Shown piece after piece: positions 7,642 through 16,468 of a stretch of DNA of 64,000 bases. Both the position numbers and the translations under genes were made by a program. The DNA is from Clostridia bacterium. GTDB taxonomy: Bacteria > Bacillota > Clostridia > Lachnospirales > Lachnospiraceae. The first letter of the stretch is position 1. Each line of letters starts with the position of its first letter. The notes under the pieces were generated by a model that made no database searches, was not told where the DNA came from, and was given only the letters and a program-made list of their open reading frames with translations. The stretch lies in contig CAJTEN010000016.1 of NCBI GenBank assembly GCA_910575245.1, positions 1 to 64,000 on the forward strand, in the 5' to 3' direction.

Positions 7642-7670
7642 TTGACAAATAGAGTCATAAACTCTAAACT
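7642..7670 (+). promoter_or_regulatory. Promoter of the surface-polymer operon
   Basis: TTGACA (7642-7647), a 17-base spacer and TAAACT (7665-7670). The first operator palindrome covers the spacer and the start of the -10 box, so binding there should block RNA polymerase. Confidence 0.65.
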
Positions 7671-7701
7671 GTCTATATTGGATTTAGAGTTTATAACTCT
7701 A
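7650..7701. promoter_or_regulatory. Twin 17-base operators
   Basis: TAGAGTCATAAACTCTA (7650-7666) and TAGAGTTTATAACTCTA (7685-7701) are two versions of the same palindrome, 35 bases centre to centre. The first overlaps the promoter; the second lies just past the expected start site. The pattern fits cooperative binding by a small dimeric regulator such as the divergent XRE protein. Operators of this kind are also common in front of toxin-antitoxin genes, so the site may alternatively be a relic. Confidence 0.6.
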
Positions 7702-7770
7702 AGCTGAAAGTAGTGTGCGCAGTTTCATCTGTTTTATGCATCGGTACACAGAGATGAAGAGGGGGTCAGG

Positions 7771-8700
7771 ATGCCTGAAGGATATGCGATCGTTATTGTG
7801 ACCTATAACAGAGTACAGCTGTTGCGTGAGTGTGTCGCACATGCAGAAGCGCAGACAAGCCGGCCGGACAGCATAATCATAGTGGATAATGCATCCACAG
7901 ATGATACAAGGGCTTATCTGGAAGAACTGGAGAAAGAAAGTAACATAGAGGTCATCAGTCTTCCGCAGAACATCGGAGGCGCCGGAGGATTTGTGAAAGG
8001 CATGGAGTATGCGCTGCGGAAAAATGTTGCATGCATACTGCTGATCGACGATGATGCCATGATCGGGAAGGACTATATGGAGAAAATTCTGGCAGCCAGG
8101 GAGCGCCATCCACAATACAGAGCCTGGGCAGGCGCGGTGGAGAAAGAAGGAAGGATCGATACCTTCCACCGGAGAACTTTGCTGAAAGCAGGTTTATTAT
8201 CCAGGAATGTAGAAGAGAAAGATTACGGGCAGGACTGGTTTGCATGTGATATTGCCTCCTTTTGCGGCATGGTAGTGGACACTGGTCTTGTCAGGGAGAT
8301 CGGGCTGCCTCACGCCGGGTATTTTATCTGCTATGACGATACGGAGTATTCCCTGCGGGTTCGCCGGTACAGCAGATTTCTGGTGGTGACTGATGCGGTG
8401 CTGAACCACAGAAGCAAGGCGCAGGTGCAAAACCATCCGAGGAGATATGACTGGAAAGATTATTATGCCATCAGGAACAGGCTATTGATGGTAAAGGAGC
8501 ATGGAACTGTCGTTGATGAGGTGGTCAATTTTCTGGATATTTTTGTGCATGTTATTTTCAGAAACTGGCTGTTTGGACTGATCAGGCGGGATCATTACGA
8601 CTGGAAGTATGAGCGCGGCCTGGTGAGAGCAGCGCTCAGGGATTCAGGTAAAGCGAAACCTGTAACAGGAAAGGTATCTGAACGTGTATATGTTAAATAG
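7771..8700 (+). CDS. Glycosyltransferase family 2
   Basis: A 309-residue soluble GT-A enzyme. The N-terminus YAIVIVTYNRVQLLRECV and IIIVDNASTDDT bind the nucleotide. IGGAGGF followed by LLIDDDAMIG (Asp 93-95) supplies the metal-binding acidic motif. The NIGGAGGF pattern is typical of rhamnosyl- or galactofuranosyl-transferase-like members. The C-terminal third ends in a WKDYYAIRNRLLM segment common to this group. It should add a sugar to a lipid-linked intermediate on the cytoplasmic side. It is the first gene of a ten-gene same-strand operon, and the next gene starts 17 bases before its end. GAGGGGG precedes the ATG. Donor sugar is unknown. Confidence 0.85.
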   Translation: MPEGYAIVIVTYNRVQLLRECVAHAEAQTSRPDSIIIVDNASTDDTRAYLEELEKESNIEVISLPQNIGGAGGFVKGMEYALRKNVACILLIDDDAMIGKDYMEKILAARERHPQYRAWAGAVEKEGRIDTFHRRTLLKAGLLSRNVEEKDYGQDWFACDIASFCGMVVDTGLVREIGLPHAGYFICYDDTEYSLRVRRYSRFLVVTDAVLNHRSKAQVQNHPRRYDWKDYYAIRNRLLMVKEHGTVVDEVVNFLDIFVHVIFRNWLFGLIRRDHYDWKYERGLVRAALRDSGKAKPVTGKVSERVYVK

Positions 8701-9778
8701 TCTGATTATGATAATTCCTGCACTGACAGGTCTTTTTATGCATAACTATTTTTGTCATGGAAGACTGTCGGCCTTCAGGAAAACAGTTCTTTTCTTTGTG
8801 TATGGAATATTGATGTGTGTTTCCATGTCCATAGTTGCATGGACCAGAGGAATCAAAGGCATTGGCATAGTTTATATGACTCTCCCCCATAGAATAGAAT
8901 TTACAATTTTAGGCTGTGCCATGTCCTTTGGTATCGCGCTGGGACTGTGTCTTGTTATAGAAAGAGAAGTCACCATTGAAAAACTAAAGGGGTATTTAAA
9001 CAGGTTTTTCGGTGATGTCCGGAGATATTATAAGTACGCGGTAAGGTCGGCCAGAGCCGATCTTCACTCGGAGGTGGCCAATGCCTACCTGGACTGGCTG
9101 TGGTGGCTGATAGAACCGTTTTGCATGATGTTGATCTATACGTTGATCTTTGGTGTTGTGTTTAACGCCTCGGAACCCTTTTTTCCCATATTTATTTTCT
9201 CGGGTCTGACCATGTGGACTTTTTTTTCGAGAGGGATGAATGTCAGCGTCAATATTGTCAGAAGTAATAAAGGCATTATTTCCAAGATCTATCTGCCCAA
9301 GTTTATTTTGTATTTTGCCCGTATGCTGGTGAATGGATTTAAGATGCTTGTATCTTTTGCGATCGTAGTGATCATGTTGATCGTATTTAAGGTTCCGGTC
9401 AGCTTCAGGGTACTCTATTTCGTACCTATTATGATTGTCTTTTTCCTGTTTACCTTCGGCATGGGCAGTATTTTGATGCATTTCGGCGTATATGTCAACG
9501 ATTTATCTTATATTGTGGGGATTGTCCTGAGCATGCTTATGTATTTTACAGGGACGTTTTATGCGGTAGGGAAGCGGATTCCGGCGCCCTTCGGGGAACT
9601 TCTGGAACAGTTTAACCCGGTAGCTTTTTGTATTGCGTCGATGAGAAACGCCGTGTTGTACAATACAAGCCCGCAGATGGATCTGCTGATTATGTGGGGT
9701 CTGGTGGCGGTCCTGTTATCGGCGGTCGGGGTATATACGATCTACCGGAACGAAAATGCCTATGTGAAGGTGATCTGA
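8684..9778 (+). CDS. ABC-2 type polysaccharide exporter permease with N-terminal extension
   Basis: The C-terminal 260 residues are a TagG/Wzm-type permease: about six membrane segments with the typical LDWLWWLIEPFCMMLIYTLI start and a TMWTFFSRG segment. An unusual N-terminal part of about 100 residues adds two or three further membrane helices before it. The start is a GTG at 8684, supported by AGGAAAGG nine bases upstream, which makes a 17-base overlap with the glycosyltransferase gene. With the following ATPase it should export a teichoic-acid-like or other lipid-linked polymer across the membrane. The extension may anchor or couple biosynthetic enzymes; that is inference. Confidence 0.85.
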   Translation: MYMLNSLIMIIPALTGLFMHNYFCHGRLSAFRKTVLFFVYGILMCVSMSIVAWTRGIKGIGIVYMTLPHRIEFTILGCAMSFGIALGLCLVIEREVTIEKLKGYLNRFFGDVRRYYKYAVRSARADLHSEVANAYLDWLWWLIEPFCMMLIYTLIFGVVFNASEPFFPIFIFSGLTMWTFFSRGMNVSVNIVRSNKGIISKIYLPKFILYFARMLVNGFKMLVSFAIVVIMLIVFKVPVSFRVLYFVPIMIVFFLFTFGMGSILMHFGVYVNDLSYIVGIVLSMLMYFTGTFYAVGKRIPAPFGELLEQFNPVAFCIASMRNAVLYNTSPQMDLLIMWGLVAVLLSAVGVYTIYRNENAYVKVI

Positions 9779-10512
9779 TGGAACACAGAGAAATCGCGAT
9801 TGAAGTAAAAAACGTATGTATCAACTACAGGATCATGAAAAATGTTACGGTAAGGCACAATTTATTTCAAAGACATTCCCGTGAAGAAACGTTTGAGGCT
9901 GTCAAAAATGTGTCGTTTACCGTGGAAAAAGGTGGGATACTCGGGGTGATCGGAAGGAACGGAAGCGGCAAATCTACGCTGCTCAGGGCGATCGCAGGGG
10001 TTTTCTCGCCAAACAGCGGAAGCATCGACCTGAAAGGGCATACCGTCTCCCTGATGGCATTAGGGGTCGGTTTTAAAGAAAATCTGACAGGCCGGGAGAA
10101 TATTTCCCTGTCGGGAATGCTTCTGGGATTTCGGGAGAACCAGATCAGAGACAAAATGCATGATATCATAGATTTTGCAGAGATCGGTGAATTTATCGAC
10201 AGACCCGTCAGAACTTATTCCAGCGGTATGCATTCGAAACTTGCGTTTGCGGTCACGGCAATGTTGGAAACGGATATCATGCTGGTGGATGAAGTCTTAA
10301 GTGTGGGCGATGAGCGTTTTAAGAAGAAAAGCCTTGGGAAGATGAAAGAACTGATAACGGATAAAAACAGAACGGTTATCATAGTGTCCCATAATATTGA
10401 TACCTTGAAAAGCCTGTGCGATAAGGTGATGTGGATTCATGACGGAGAGTTGAAAGAGATGGGAGAACCCGGGGAAGTATTGGAGCGGTATGTGAATTTC
10501 ATGAATCGATAA
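9778..10512 (+). CDS. ABC polysaccharide exporter ATP-binding protein (TagH/Wzt-type)
   Basis: This 244-residue ATPase begins at the ATG at 9778, which shares one base with the stop of the permease gene, so translation is coupled. It has Walker A GRNGSGKST (about 58-66), a signature YSSGM in place of LSGGQ (normal for this subfamily), Walker B IMLVDEVLSVGD and an H-loop IIVSHN. There is no C-terminal carbohydrate-binding domain like that of some Wzt proteins, so export is probably not gated by a chain-end modification. It pairs with the upstream permease as the exporter of the operon's polymer. A longer frame running upstream to 9628 is rejected because it overlaps permease coding sequence. 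Confidence 0.9.
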   Translation: MEHREIAIEVKNVCINYRIMKNVTVRHNLFQRHSREETFEAVKNVSFTVEKGGILGVIGRNGSGKSTLLRAIAGVFSPNSGSIDLKGHTVSLMALGVGFKENLTGRENISLSGMLLGFRENQIRDKMHDIIDFAEIGEFIDRPVRTYSSGMHSKLAFAVTAMLETDIMLVDEVLSVGDERFKKKSLGKMKELITDKNRTVIIVSHNIDTLKSLCDKVMWIHDGELKEMGEPGEVLERYVNFMNR

Positions 10513-10531
10513 CGGAAAAGATGAGGAAGTT

Positions 10532-11560
10532 ATGGACAAACATGATGAGGATTTATTACAGGATTCCTTTTTTCGGCCCGAGACCAGATGTGGGTATTAT
10601 GTATCCGGCACAATGAAGAAAGTGTGGGCAGTCGAGCTTGATCTGCTGAGAAAATTTGTGGAAGTATGCGAGAAGTATGATCTGCAGTATTTTATGGATG
10701 GAGGAACACTTCTGGGAGCAGTACGGCACCAGGGCTTTATACCGTGGGATGATGACGTGGATGTTATCATGCCTCGGAAAGACTACAACAAACTATGGAG
10801 CATTGCAGCCGGGGAATTTACAGATCCTTATTTTTTTCAGACAACACTCTCAGAAGAGCGGTTTTTTCGCACACACGCGCAGCTGCGCAACAGCCGTACA
10901 ACAGGTTTTGTTGAAGAAGACAGGGAGAAAGACGTTAATAAAGGCATATTCCTGGATATTTTTGTACTGGATAATATTCCGGACAATTTTTACAGGAAAC
11001 AACTTTGGAGAATAGAAATAGAACTGAAGAAAAAGATTTTCGCATTTCAATATGACCGGAATTATAAGAATTTGTCATGTAAGGGAAAAGTATTCTATTG
11101 TTTTGTTCATTTCCTTTTTTCGATCATTTCTTTTCGGAAAGCGTTTGCAAAATTTAATTTGAGAACGCTGGGAAGATATATGGATAAACAGACTGAGAAT
11201 GTGGGCGATGTAACGCTGGACTGGCGTGCCAACGTACAGTGGCCTGCCGTGTGGTTTGGGGACCATGTCTGTTTACCGTTTGAAAATTTAATGCTGCGGG
11301 CGCCGGTCTTCTATGAGGGGGTGCTGACAAGGCAGTATGGTGATTACAGTAAATTGCCGGAAGACGTAATGGCACCGGAGCTGAGGTCGCATGGGATCGT
11401 GACGTTTGAACCGGAAATACCATATAAGGAATTTTTTGAAAAACAGATGGATAAAAACAGGAAGGCGGAGAAGGGATATGAACGTTGCGATTATCATTGC
11501 AGGCGGTGTGGGAAAGCGGATGGGGCAGGAAATCCCCAAACAGTTCATAAATGTATATGA
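10532..11560 (+). CDS. LicD family phosphotransferase
   Basis: A 342-residue LicD-type protein. The diagnostic segments are YFMDGGTLLGAVRHQGFIPW and DDDVDVIMPRKDY (about 55-85), the nucleotidyltransferase-like core of this family, followed by GIFLDIFVLDNIP. LicD enzymes transfer phosphocholine or similar polyol/amine phosphates from a CDP-activated donor to cell-wall polymers. The adjacent cytidylyltransferase gene fits a supply of such a donor. The C-terminus overlaps the next gene by 83 bases in another frame, which is unusually long; the last 28 residues are basic and Cys/His-containing and look unlike LicD, so the stop may have been lost. GATGAGGAAGTT lies before the ATG. Confidence 0.85.
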   Translation: MDKHDEDLLQDSFFRPETRCGYYVSGTMKKVWAVELDLLRKFVEVCEKYDLQYFMDGGTLLGAVRHQGFIPWDDDVDVIMPRKDYNKLWSIAAGEFTDPYFFQTTLSEERFFRTHAQLRNSRTTGFVEEDREKDVNKGIFLDIFVLDNIPDNFYRKQLWRIEIELKKKIFAFQYDRNYKNLSCKGKVFYCFVHFLFSIISFRKAFAKFNLRTLGRYMDKQTENVGDVTLDWRANVQWPAVWFGDHVCLPFENLMLRAPVFYEGVLTRQYGDYSKLPEDVMAPELRSHGIVTFEPEIPYKEFFEKQMDKNRKAEKGYERCDYHCRRCGKADGAGNPQTVHKCI

Positions 11561-12197
11561 TAAGCCTGTTCTGTTCTACACACTCGAAGGATTTCAGAAG
11601 CATCCCATGATTGATGCCATAGAGCTGGTATGTATCGACAGTTGGATCGGTGCTGCAAGTGCCTATGCACGGCAATACAATATTACGAAATTGCAATGGA
11701 TTATCCCCGGAGGAGAAACCGGGCAGGAATCCATCCGCAACGGTGTCTATCATCTTGAAAAGGAATGCAGTGACAACGATATTATTGTTATTCATGACGG
11801 TATCCGCCCTCTGGTGGATGAGTCAGTTCTCACTGATGTTATCGTAAAGTGCGGGCAATACGGCAATGCAGTCACTTCTCTGCCCTACAATGAGCAGATC
11901 TTTGTCGCGGATGATGAGATGTCAACGGTTCAGTATATTCCGCGGGAAACCTTGCGCAGAGTTTCCACACCGCAGGCGTATAAGTATGGGAAGCTTGACT
12001 GGGCATATCATGAGGCATTCGAAAAAGAGATCGGGATCTATGGGTCGGCTTATACGAATACGATGATGGTCGAACTCGGGGAACGGCTGTATTTTGCGGC
12101 GGGATCCGATAAGAATATCAAGCTTACGACACAGGATGACCTGGAGTTCTTTAAGGCCTATCTGCGTTCGAAAGACCAAAAAGACAGATGTGGATGA
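11478..12197 (+). CDS. IspD/TarI-family cytidylyltransferase
   Basis: A 239-residue enzyme starts at the ATG at 11478 (GGAGAAGG upstream). The N-terminus IIIAGGVGKRMGQEIPKQF is the nucleotide-binding signature of the IspD/TarI family, and VIHDGIRPLV and the late IKLTTQDDLEF match too. IspD makes CDP-methylerythritol for isoprenoids; TarI makes CDP-ribitol for wall teichoic acid. Position between licD and an epimerase in a polymer operon argues for the second type of role, activating a polyol phosphate for LicD or the TagB/F-like enzyme. No TarJ-like dehydrogenase is nearby, so the exact polyol is open. Confidence 0.8.
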   Translation: MNVAIIIAGGVGKRMGQEIPKQFINVYDKPVLFYTLEGFQKHPMIDAIELVCIDSWIGAASAYARQYNITKLQWIIPGGETGQESIRNGVYHLEKECSDNDIIVIHDGIRPLVDESVLTDVIVKCGQYGNAVTSLPYNEQIFVADDEMSTVQYIPRETLRRVSTPQAYKYGKLDWAYHEAFEKEIGIYGSAYTNTMMVELGERLYFAAGSDKNIKLTTQDDLEFFKAYLRSKDQKDRCG

Positions 12198-12270
12198 CGG
12201 TAAGAGTCATCAGTATTTAGCTGGACAAATCATCAGGACGGTTATTCGTCCGTCTGGATAAGAGAAAGGT

Positions 12271-13347
12271 ATGGTCATAACAATGATTACTCACAGGTTG
12301 TATTGGAAAGACATAGAAGAGACAGCCGGCCTTGTGCTGCCCTGGGATAAGCTGCAGAATTCCGGAATACTGATCAGCGGTGCCAGCGGCCTGATCGGCA
12401 CTTTTCTGGTAGACACAATTATGTACAGAAACCGGTATCATGCCATGAATTGCCATATATATGCCGTAGGCAGGAATAAGAGTAAAGCGGTATCACGTTT
12501 TGCGGCTTATGAGAACAGTAAGGAGTTTCGCTTTATTGAACAGGATATTAACAGAGGGCTTGATGGAAACAGAATACCGCCGGTTGATCATATCGTGCAT
12601 CTTGCGAGCAATACACATCCGATCGCATATGCTACAGACCCTGTTGGGACTATCACCACAAATATCATAGGGACGGGTAATCTTCTGGAGTTTGCCGCTG
12701 CATATGGATGCAGGCGGATAGCTTTTGCCTCCTCCAACGAAATCTACGGAGAGAATAAAGGTGACATCGAATTGTTTGATGAAGATTACTGCGGATTTAT
12801 TAACTGCAATACCCTGCGGGCAGGATATCCTGAAAGCAAACGGTGTGGAGAGGCGTTATGCCAGGCCTATATCAGACAGAAGGGATTGGACATAGTTATA
12901 CCGAGATTGACGCGCTCCTACGGACCTACGATGCTAATGTCTGATTCCAAGGCGGTCTCCCAATTTATCAAGAAAGGACTTGCCGGAGAAGATATCGTTT
13001 TAAAAAGTAAGGGCAATCAATATTATTCCTATACTTATGTTGCGGATGCTGTTTCGGGGCTGCTGACTGTCCTGCTGAAGGGCAGGACGGGGGAAGCCTA
13101 TAATATTGCAGATGAAAGGTCAGATATCAGGCTGAAAGACCTTGCGGAGTATGTGGCAAATGTAACGGGAACCAGGGTTGTCTTTGAACTTCCTGACGAA
13201 ACAGAGAAAGCCGGTTACAGTACGGCAGTTACGGCAAGGCTTAACGGAAAGAAGTTAAAGCAGCTGGGATGGCAGGCTAAGTACGATATGCAAAGCGGGA
13301 TACGACAGACGATCGCGGTATTAAAGGATTATGAAGGACGGGCATAA
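12271..13347 (+). CDS. NAD-dependent epimerase/dehydratase (SDR family)
   Basis: The 358-residue protein is an extended short-chain dehydrogenase. It has ISGASGLIGTFLVD (about 35-48) for NAD binding, HLASNTHP, a serine pair at FASSNEIYG and the catalytic AGYPESKR (YxxxK). RLTRSYGPTM and a C-terminal NIADERSDI follow as in UDP-glucuronate decarboxylases and dTDP-glucose dehydratases. It should modify a nucleotide sugar used by the operon. AGAAAGG is only two bases from the ATG at 12271 but 13-14 bases from a second ATG at 12283, so the true start may be either. The end overlaps the upstream part of the next frame, but the next gene very likely starts at 13361. Confidence 0.85.
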   Translation: MVITMITHRLYWKDIEETAGLVLPWDKLQNSGILISGASGLIGTFLVDTIMYRNRYHAMNCHIYAVGRNKSKAVSRFAAYENSKEFRFIEQDINRGLDGNRIPPVDHIVHLASNTHPIAYATDPVGTITTNIIGTGNLLEFAAAYGCRRIAFASSNEIYGENKGDIELFDEDYCGFINCNTLRAGYPESKRCGEALCQAYIRQKGLDIVIPRLTRSYGPTMLMSDSKAVSQFIKKGLAGEDIVLKSKGNQYYSYTYVADAVSGLLTVLLKGRTGEAYNIADERSDIRLKDLAEYVANVTGTRVVFELPDETEKAGYSTAVTARLNGKKLKQLGWQAKYDMQSGIRQTIAVLKDYEGRA

Positions 13348-13360
13348 GAGGAGAGTAGTG

Positions 13361-16300
13361 ATGCGGGACAAGAAAATATGGATATTTAATGCAGGACTTA
13401 GTTTTGACGGGAATCCTAAGTGGCTGTTCATGTACATTATAAAAAACAGACCGGATATCACTCCATATTGGTTTTGCTATACGGAAGAATCAATGCAGTA
13501 TATCAGAAAACTAGGCTTTAAGGCATATCTTTTTCATTCAAGAAAAGCCGGGAAAATAGGAAGAAAAGCCGGTGTATATGTCGTGAATCAAAGGAAAGAA
13601 GTATTCCAGGAATATCTTGATGGCATTACGGTTCTTAACTTATGGCACGGGGTAGGGTGTAAGGTCATCGAAAAACGCATTACGTCGGGTGTGCTGAATG
13701 AAAGAATTGCAAAAAAATATATTGAACATATGCATATTTATCAGAACAACGAGCTGTTTTTAGTTACATCCCCACTTATGGAGAAACATTTTACGGAGCA
13801 ATGCGGCCTTCATGATGCACAGATTCTCAGAGGCGGTTATCCGTGCTGCTTTTATGAAGAGGAAGTTATAACTTATGATCATGATATTTTAAAACAAAAA
13901 GGTTTAAGCAGTGATACCGGAATAGCAATTTATGCACCAACTTATCGGAAAAATTCATTGACCAGTTTCTTCGCAGATGCAATGCCGAAGATGGATGATC
14001 TCGTGGAATGTCTTAAAAAAAACAATCTGGTATTAATATTTAAAATGCATCCCAAAATGGAAAATGATTTTCAATATCTTAGCATAAAAAATATGTATCA
14101 GGATTGTCCTCAGCTTATTTTTTGGGATAATGCAGATGATATTTATGAAATTTTTCATAAGATAGATCTTGCGATTATTGATTATTCTTCTATTTTTTAT
14201 GACATGCTCGCACGCGGAGTAAAACATTTTATCCGGTATATTTTTGAATTTGATCATAAAGAGAATATCACGGACTTTGCACTTGATTATATGGAAATGA
14301 CATGTGGCCCAGTCTGCTGGGATTTCACTAGCCTGTTAGCGGCAATAGCAGATTATAAGAATATCAGTCTCGATCAGGAATTAGCCGGGATCAAAAAACT
14401 CTTTTGGGAGTATGCGGAAAAATATTCATTGAACGATTTGATAGAGAAGGCAACAGCATTTTCGCCCAATGAGAGTAAAGCATTGCCAACTTTATACAGC
14501 TTTGATATTTTCGATACACTTATCGCGCGGAGCACACTCCAGCCTATAGGTGTGTTTTGGTATGTTCAGGAGAAAATTGCCGGATCAACGGAGATTTTTC
14601 CACAATACTTAAGGGATAATTATTTCAAGATCCGTCCGTGGTGTGAAAAAGATGCGAGGGAGTATTACAAAAAATCTCAACTATATAGGAACTCCGATAA
14701 ATTGGAGATTTCCTTTTCGCAAATTTTTGAACATATGAAAAAGATATATCACCTGACAGAAGAGCAGACTGCATTATTGAAAGAGTGGGAGCTGGAGGCT
14801 GAGTACAGGACTTCGATTCCGGTCGAAGAGAATATCAATCTGCTGAAGGAGCTGGACGCCAAAGGAGAAAAAGTCGTTTTGATCAGTGATATGTATCTTC
14901 CGGCTGAATTTATTAAGAGGCTGCTGAAAAAGGCTGATCCGGTGCTGGAACGGATTCCTTTGTTCTTATCAAGCGAATGTGGATACCAGAAAACGACAAA
15001 GAGACTGTTCTTAGAAGTCTATCATAGCCTGGATTATCATTATGGGCAATGGATCCACTATGGGGATAATCAGCATGCAGACATCAATATGCCTGGTCAA
15101 TTGGGAATAACGGCGGTTAAAATTCCGGTAAAGAAGTTTAACAAATATGAGAATACGATGATAAACTTCATCAATACTTACGATGCTTTTCAGGTGGGCA
15201 GGATGCTGCTGGACACAAGAATTGGAACTGATGAAATAACGGATGTTGAGATGTTTGCGTTCCGGCAGGTTTCTTTCTATTTTGTACCATATGTGAATTG
15301 GGTCATTCGCCATGCCATGGAACATGGAATAGAGTGCCTGTATTTTATTTCAAGGGACGGACATCATCTGAAGCGTATTGCGGATGTCATTATAGAAGAG
15401 AAACGATATCCTGTCAAAACCAAATATATATATGGGTCGAGAAAAGTATGGCGGCTTCCCTCACAGATGGAAACGGTCGATGAAGAATTCTGGAGTGAGT
15501 TCGGCAATTTTGTGGATATAGCGGATTATGAACACTTACTTGCAGCTGCGGCGTTGACAGAGGATGAATTTGCAAGGATGTTTCCCTCCCTAATGTATCT
15601 GAAGCACGAGAAGGAGATCTCCAGTGAGACATTAGGTATGCTTCGGGAAACATTTCGGGCGTCGGAAGAATACAGATCTTATCTGCTTAGCATAGCGAAA
15701 GAACGTCGGGTGATCGTTGAAAAGTATCTGCGGCAGGAGATTGATTTCAAGGAAAAATATGCATTTGTAGAGTTTTGGGCAAGGGGGTATATGCAGACTT
15801 GCCTGGCGAGGATCTTATGGAATATGCAGGGCAAAACTGATGATAACATATTTTATTATGCACGGAGTATATACCCGACACATGGCAATCTGATCAGGTA
15901 TAATTTTACGGGCAATACCTTTTCCATGATTTTTATTGAAGCTTTTTTTGCCAATTTGCCATACAAGACGGTCAGTGCATATACAGAGTCCACAGAGGGA
16001 GTTGAACCTGTTATTGTTCCGTGTGAGAACAATATGGAACTGCATGAAGCGATGGAGAAATGTCTTCCGGAATTTGCAAGAAAGTATGTAGGGCTGGATT
16101 TTCAGAATGAAGAAGCGATTGACCGTGCGCTCTTTGATTTCGGGCTGAGCTATTTTCACAGACATCCCAATGATCCGATCTGGATCAAGTTTTTTGCCGG
16201 GCTTAAGGATTCTGTGAGTGCATTTGGCAAACCAATTGAATGGGCGCCGCCAAGAAGCTGGAAGGATGTTGCCGGAACGATCTGCGGCAGAAAGTTTGTG

Positions 16301-16441
16301 ACCAAAAATCATAAGTGGTCGATAAAGCGCTCTTCCAGATCCATTCAAATTGCGTATAAGTTTTATGTCAAGCATCTGCGCGGTAAAAAAGGAGTTAAGA
16401 AAATACAGAAGCTGTTGGCTAAAATAGCAGATAAGAAGTAA
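13361..16441 (+). CDS. TagB/TagF-like glycerophosphotransferase fused to a HAD-type (COG5610-like) region
   Basis: A 1026-residue two-part protein. The start at 13361 has AGGAGAG five bases upstream. Residues 1-370 resemble CDP-glycerol:glycerophosphotransferases of teichoic acid synthesis: LNLWHGVG, a GYPCCFY segment, YAPTYRKN, KMHPKMEN and IDYSSIFYDML are the usual landmarks. Residues about 378-620 form a HAD-type domain with SFDIFDTLIAR (nucleophile region 382-386), VVLISDMYLP and IHYGDNQHADI. The last 400 residues include LYFISRDGHHLKRI, which I associate with the large COG5610 HAD proteins. The fusion joins polymerisation of polyol phosphate with a possible phosphatase step. Substrates are unknown. 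It lies directly upstream of the two phase-variable YfhO genes. Confidence 0.8.
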   Translation: MRDKKIWIFNAGLSFDGNPKWLFMYIIKNRPDITPYWFCYTEESMQYIRKLGFKAYLFHSRKAGKIGRKAGVYVVNQRKEVFQEYLDGITVLNLWHGVGCKVIEKRITSGVLNERIAKKYIEHMHIYQNNELFLVTSPLMEKHFTEQCGLHDAQILRGGYPCCFYEEEVITYDHDILKQKGLSSDTGIAIYAPTYRKNSLTSFFADAMPKMDDLVECLKKNNLVLIFKMHPKMENDFQYLSIKNMYQDCPQLIFWDNADDIYEIFHKIDLAIIDYSSIFYDMLARGVKHFIRYIFEFDHKENITDFALDYMEMTCGPVCWDFTSLLAAIADYKNISLDQELAGIKKLFWEYAEKYSLNDLIEKATAFSPNESKALPTLYSFDIFDTLIARSTLQPIGVFWYVQEKIAGSTEIFPQYLRDNYFKIRPWCEKDAREYYKKSQLYRNSDKLEISFSQIFEHMKKIYHLTEEQTALLKEWELEAEYRTSIPVEENINLLKELDAKGEKVVLISDMYLPAEFIKRLLKKADPVLERIPLFLSSECGYQKTTKRLFLEVYHSLDYHYGQWIHYGDNQHADINMPGQLGITAVKIPVKKFNKYENTMINFINTYDAFQVGRMLLDTRIGTDEITDVEMFAFRQVSFYFVPYVNWVIRHAMEHGIECLYFISRDGHHLKRIADVIIEEKRYPVKTKYIYGSRKVWRLPSQMETVDEEFWSEFGNFVDIADYEHLLAAAALTEDEFARMFPSLMYLKHEKEISSETLGMLRETFRASEEYRSYLLSIAKERRVIVEKYLRQEIDFKEKYAFVEFWARGYMQTCLARILWNMQGKTDDNIFYYARSIYPTHGNLIRYNFTGNTFSMIFIEAFFANLPYKTVSAYTESTEGVEPVIVPCENNMELHEAMEKCLPEFARKYVGLDFQNEEAIDRALFDFGLSYFHRHPNDPIWIKFFAGLKDSVSAFGKPIEWAPPRSWKDVAGTICGRKFVTKNHKWSIKRSSRSIQIAYKFYVKHLRGKKGVKKIQKLLAKIADKK

Positions 16442-16468
16442 CTGGGATTATTATTTTGGAGGATAGAT

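Noticed and set aside
9628..9777. Upstream extension of the exporter ATPase gene
   Set aside because: It lies entirely inside permease coding sequence in another frame; the ATG at 9778 overlaps the permease stop by one base as is normal in operons.
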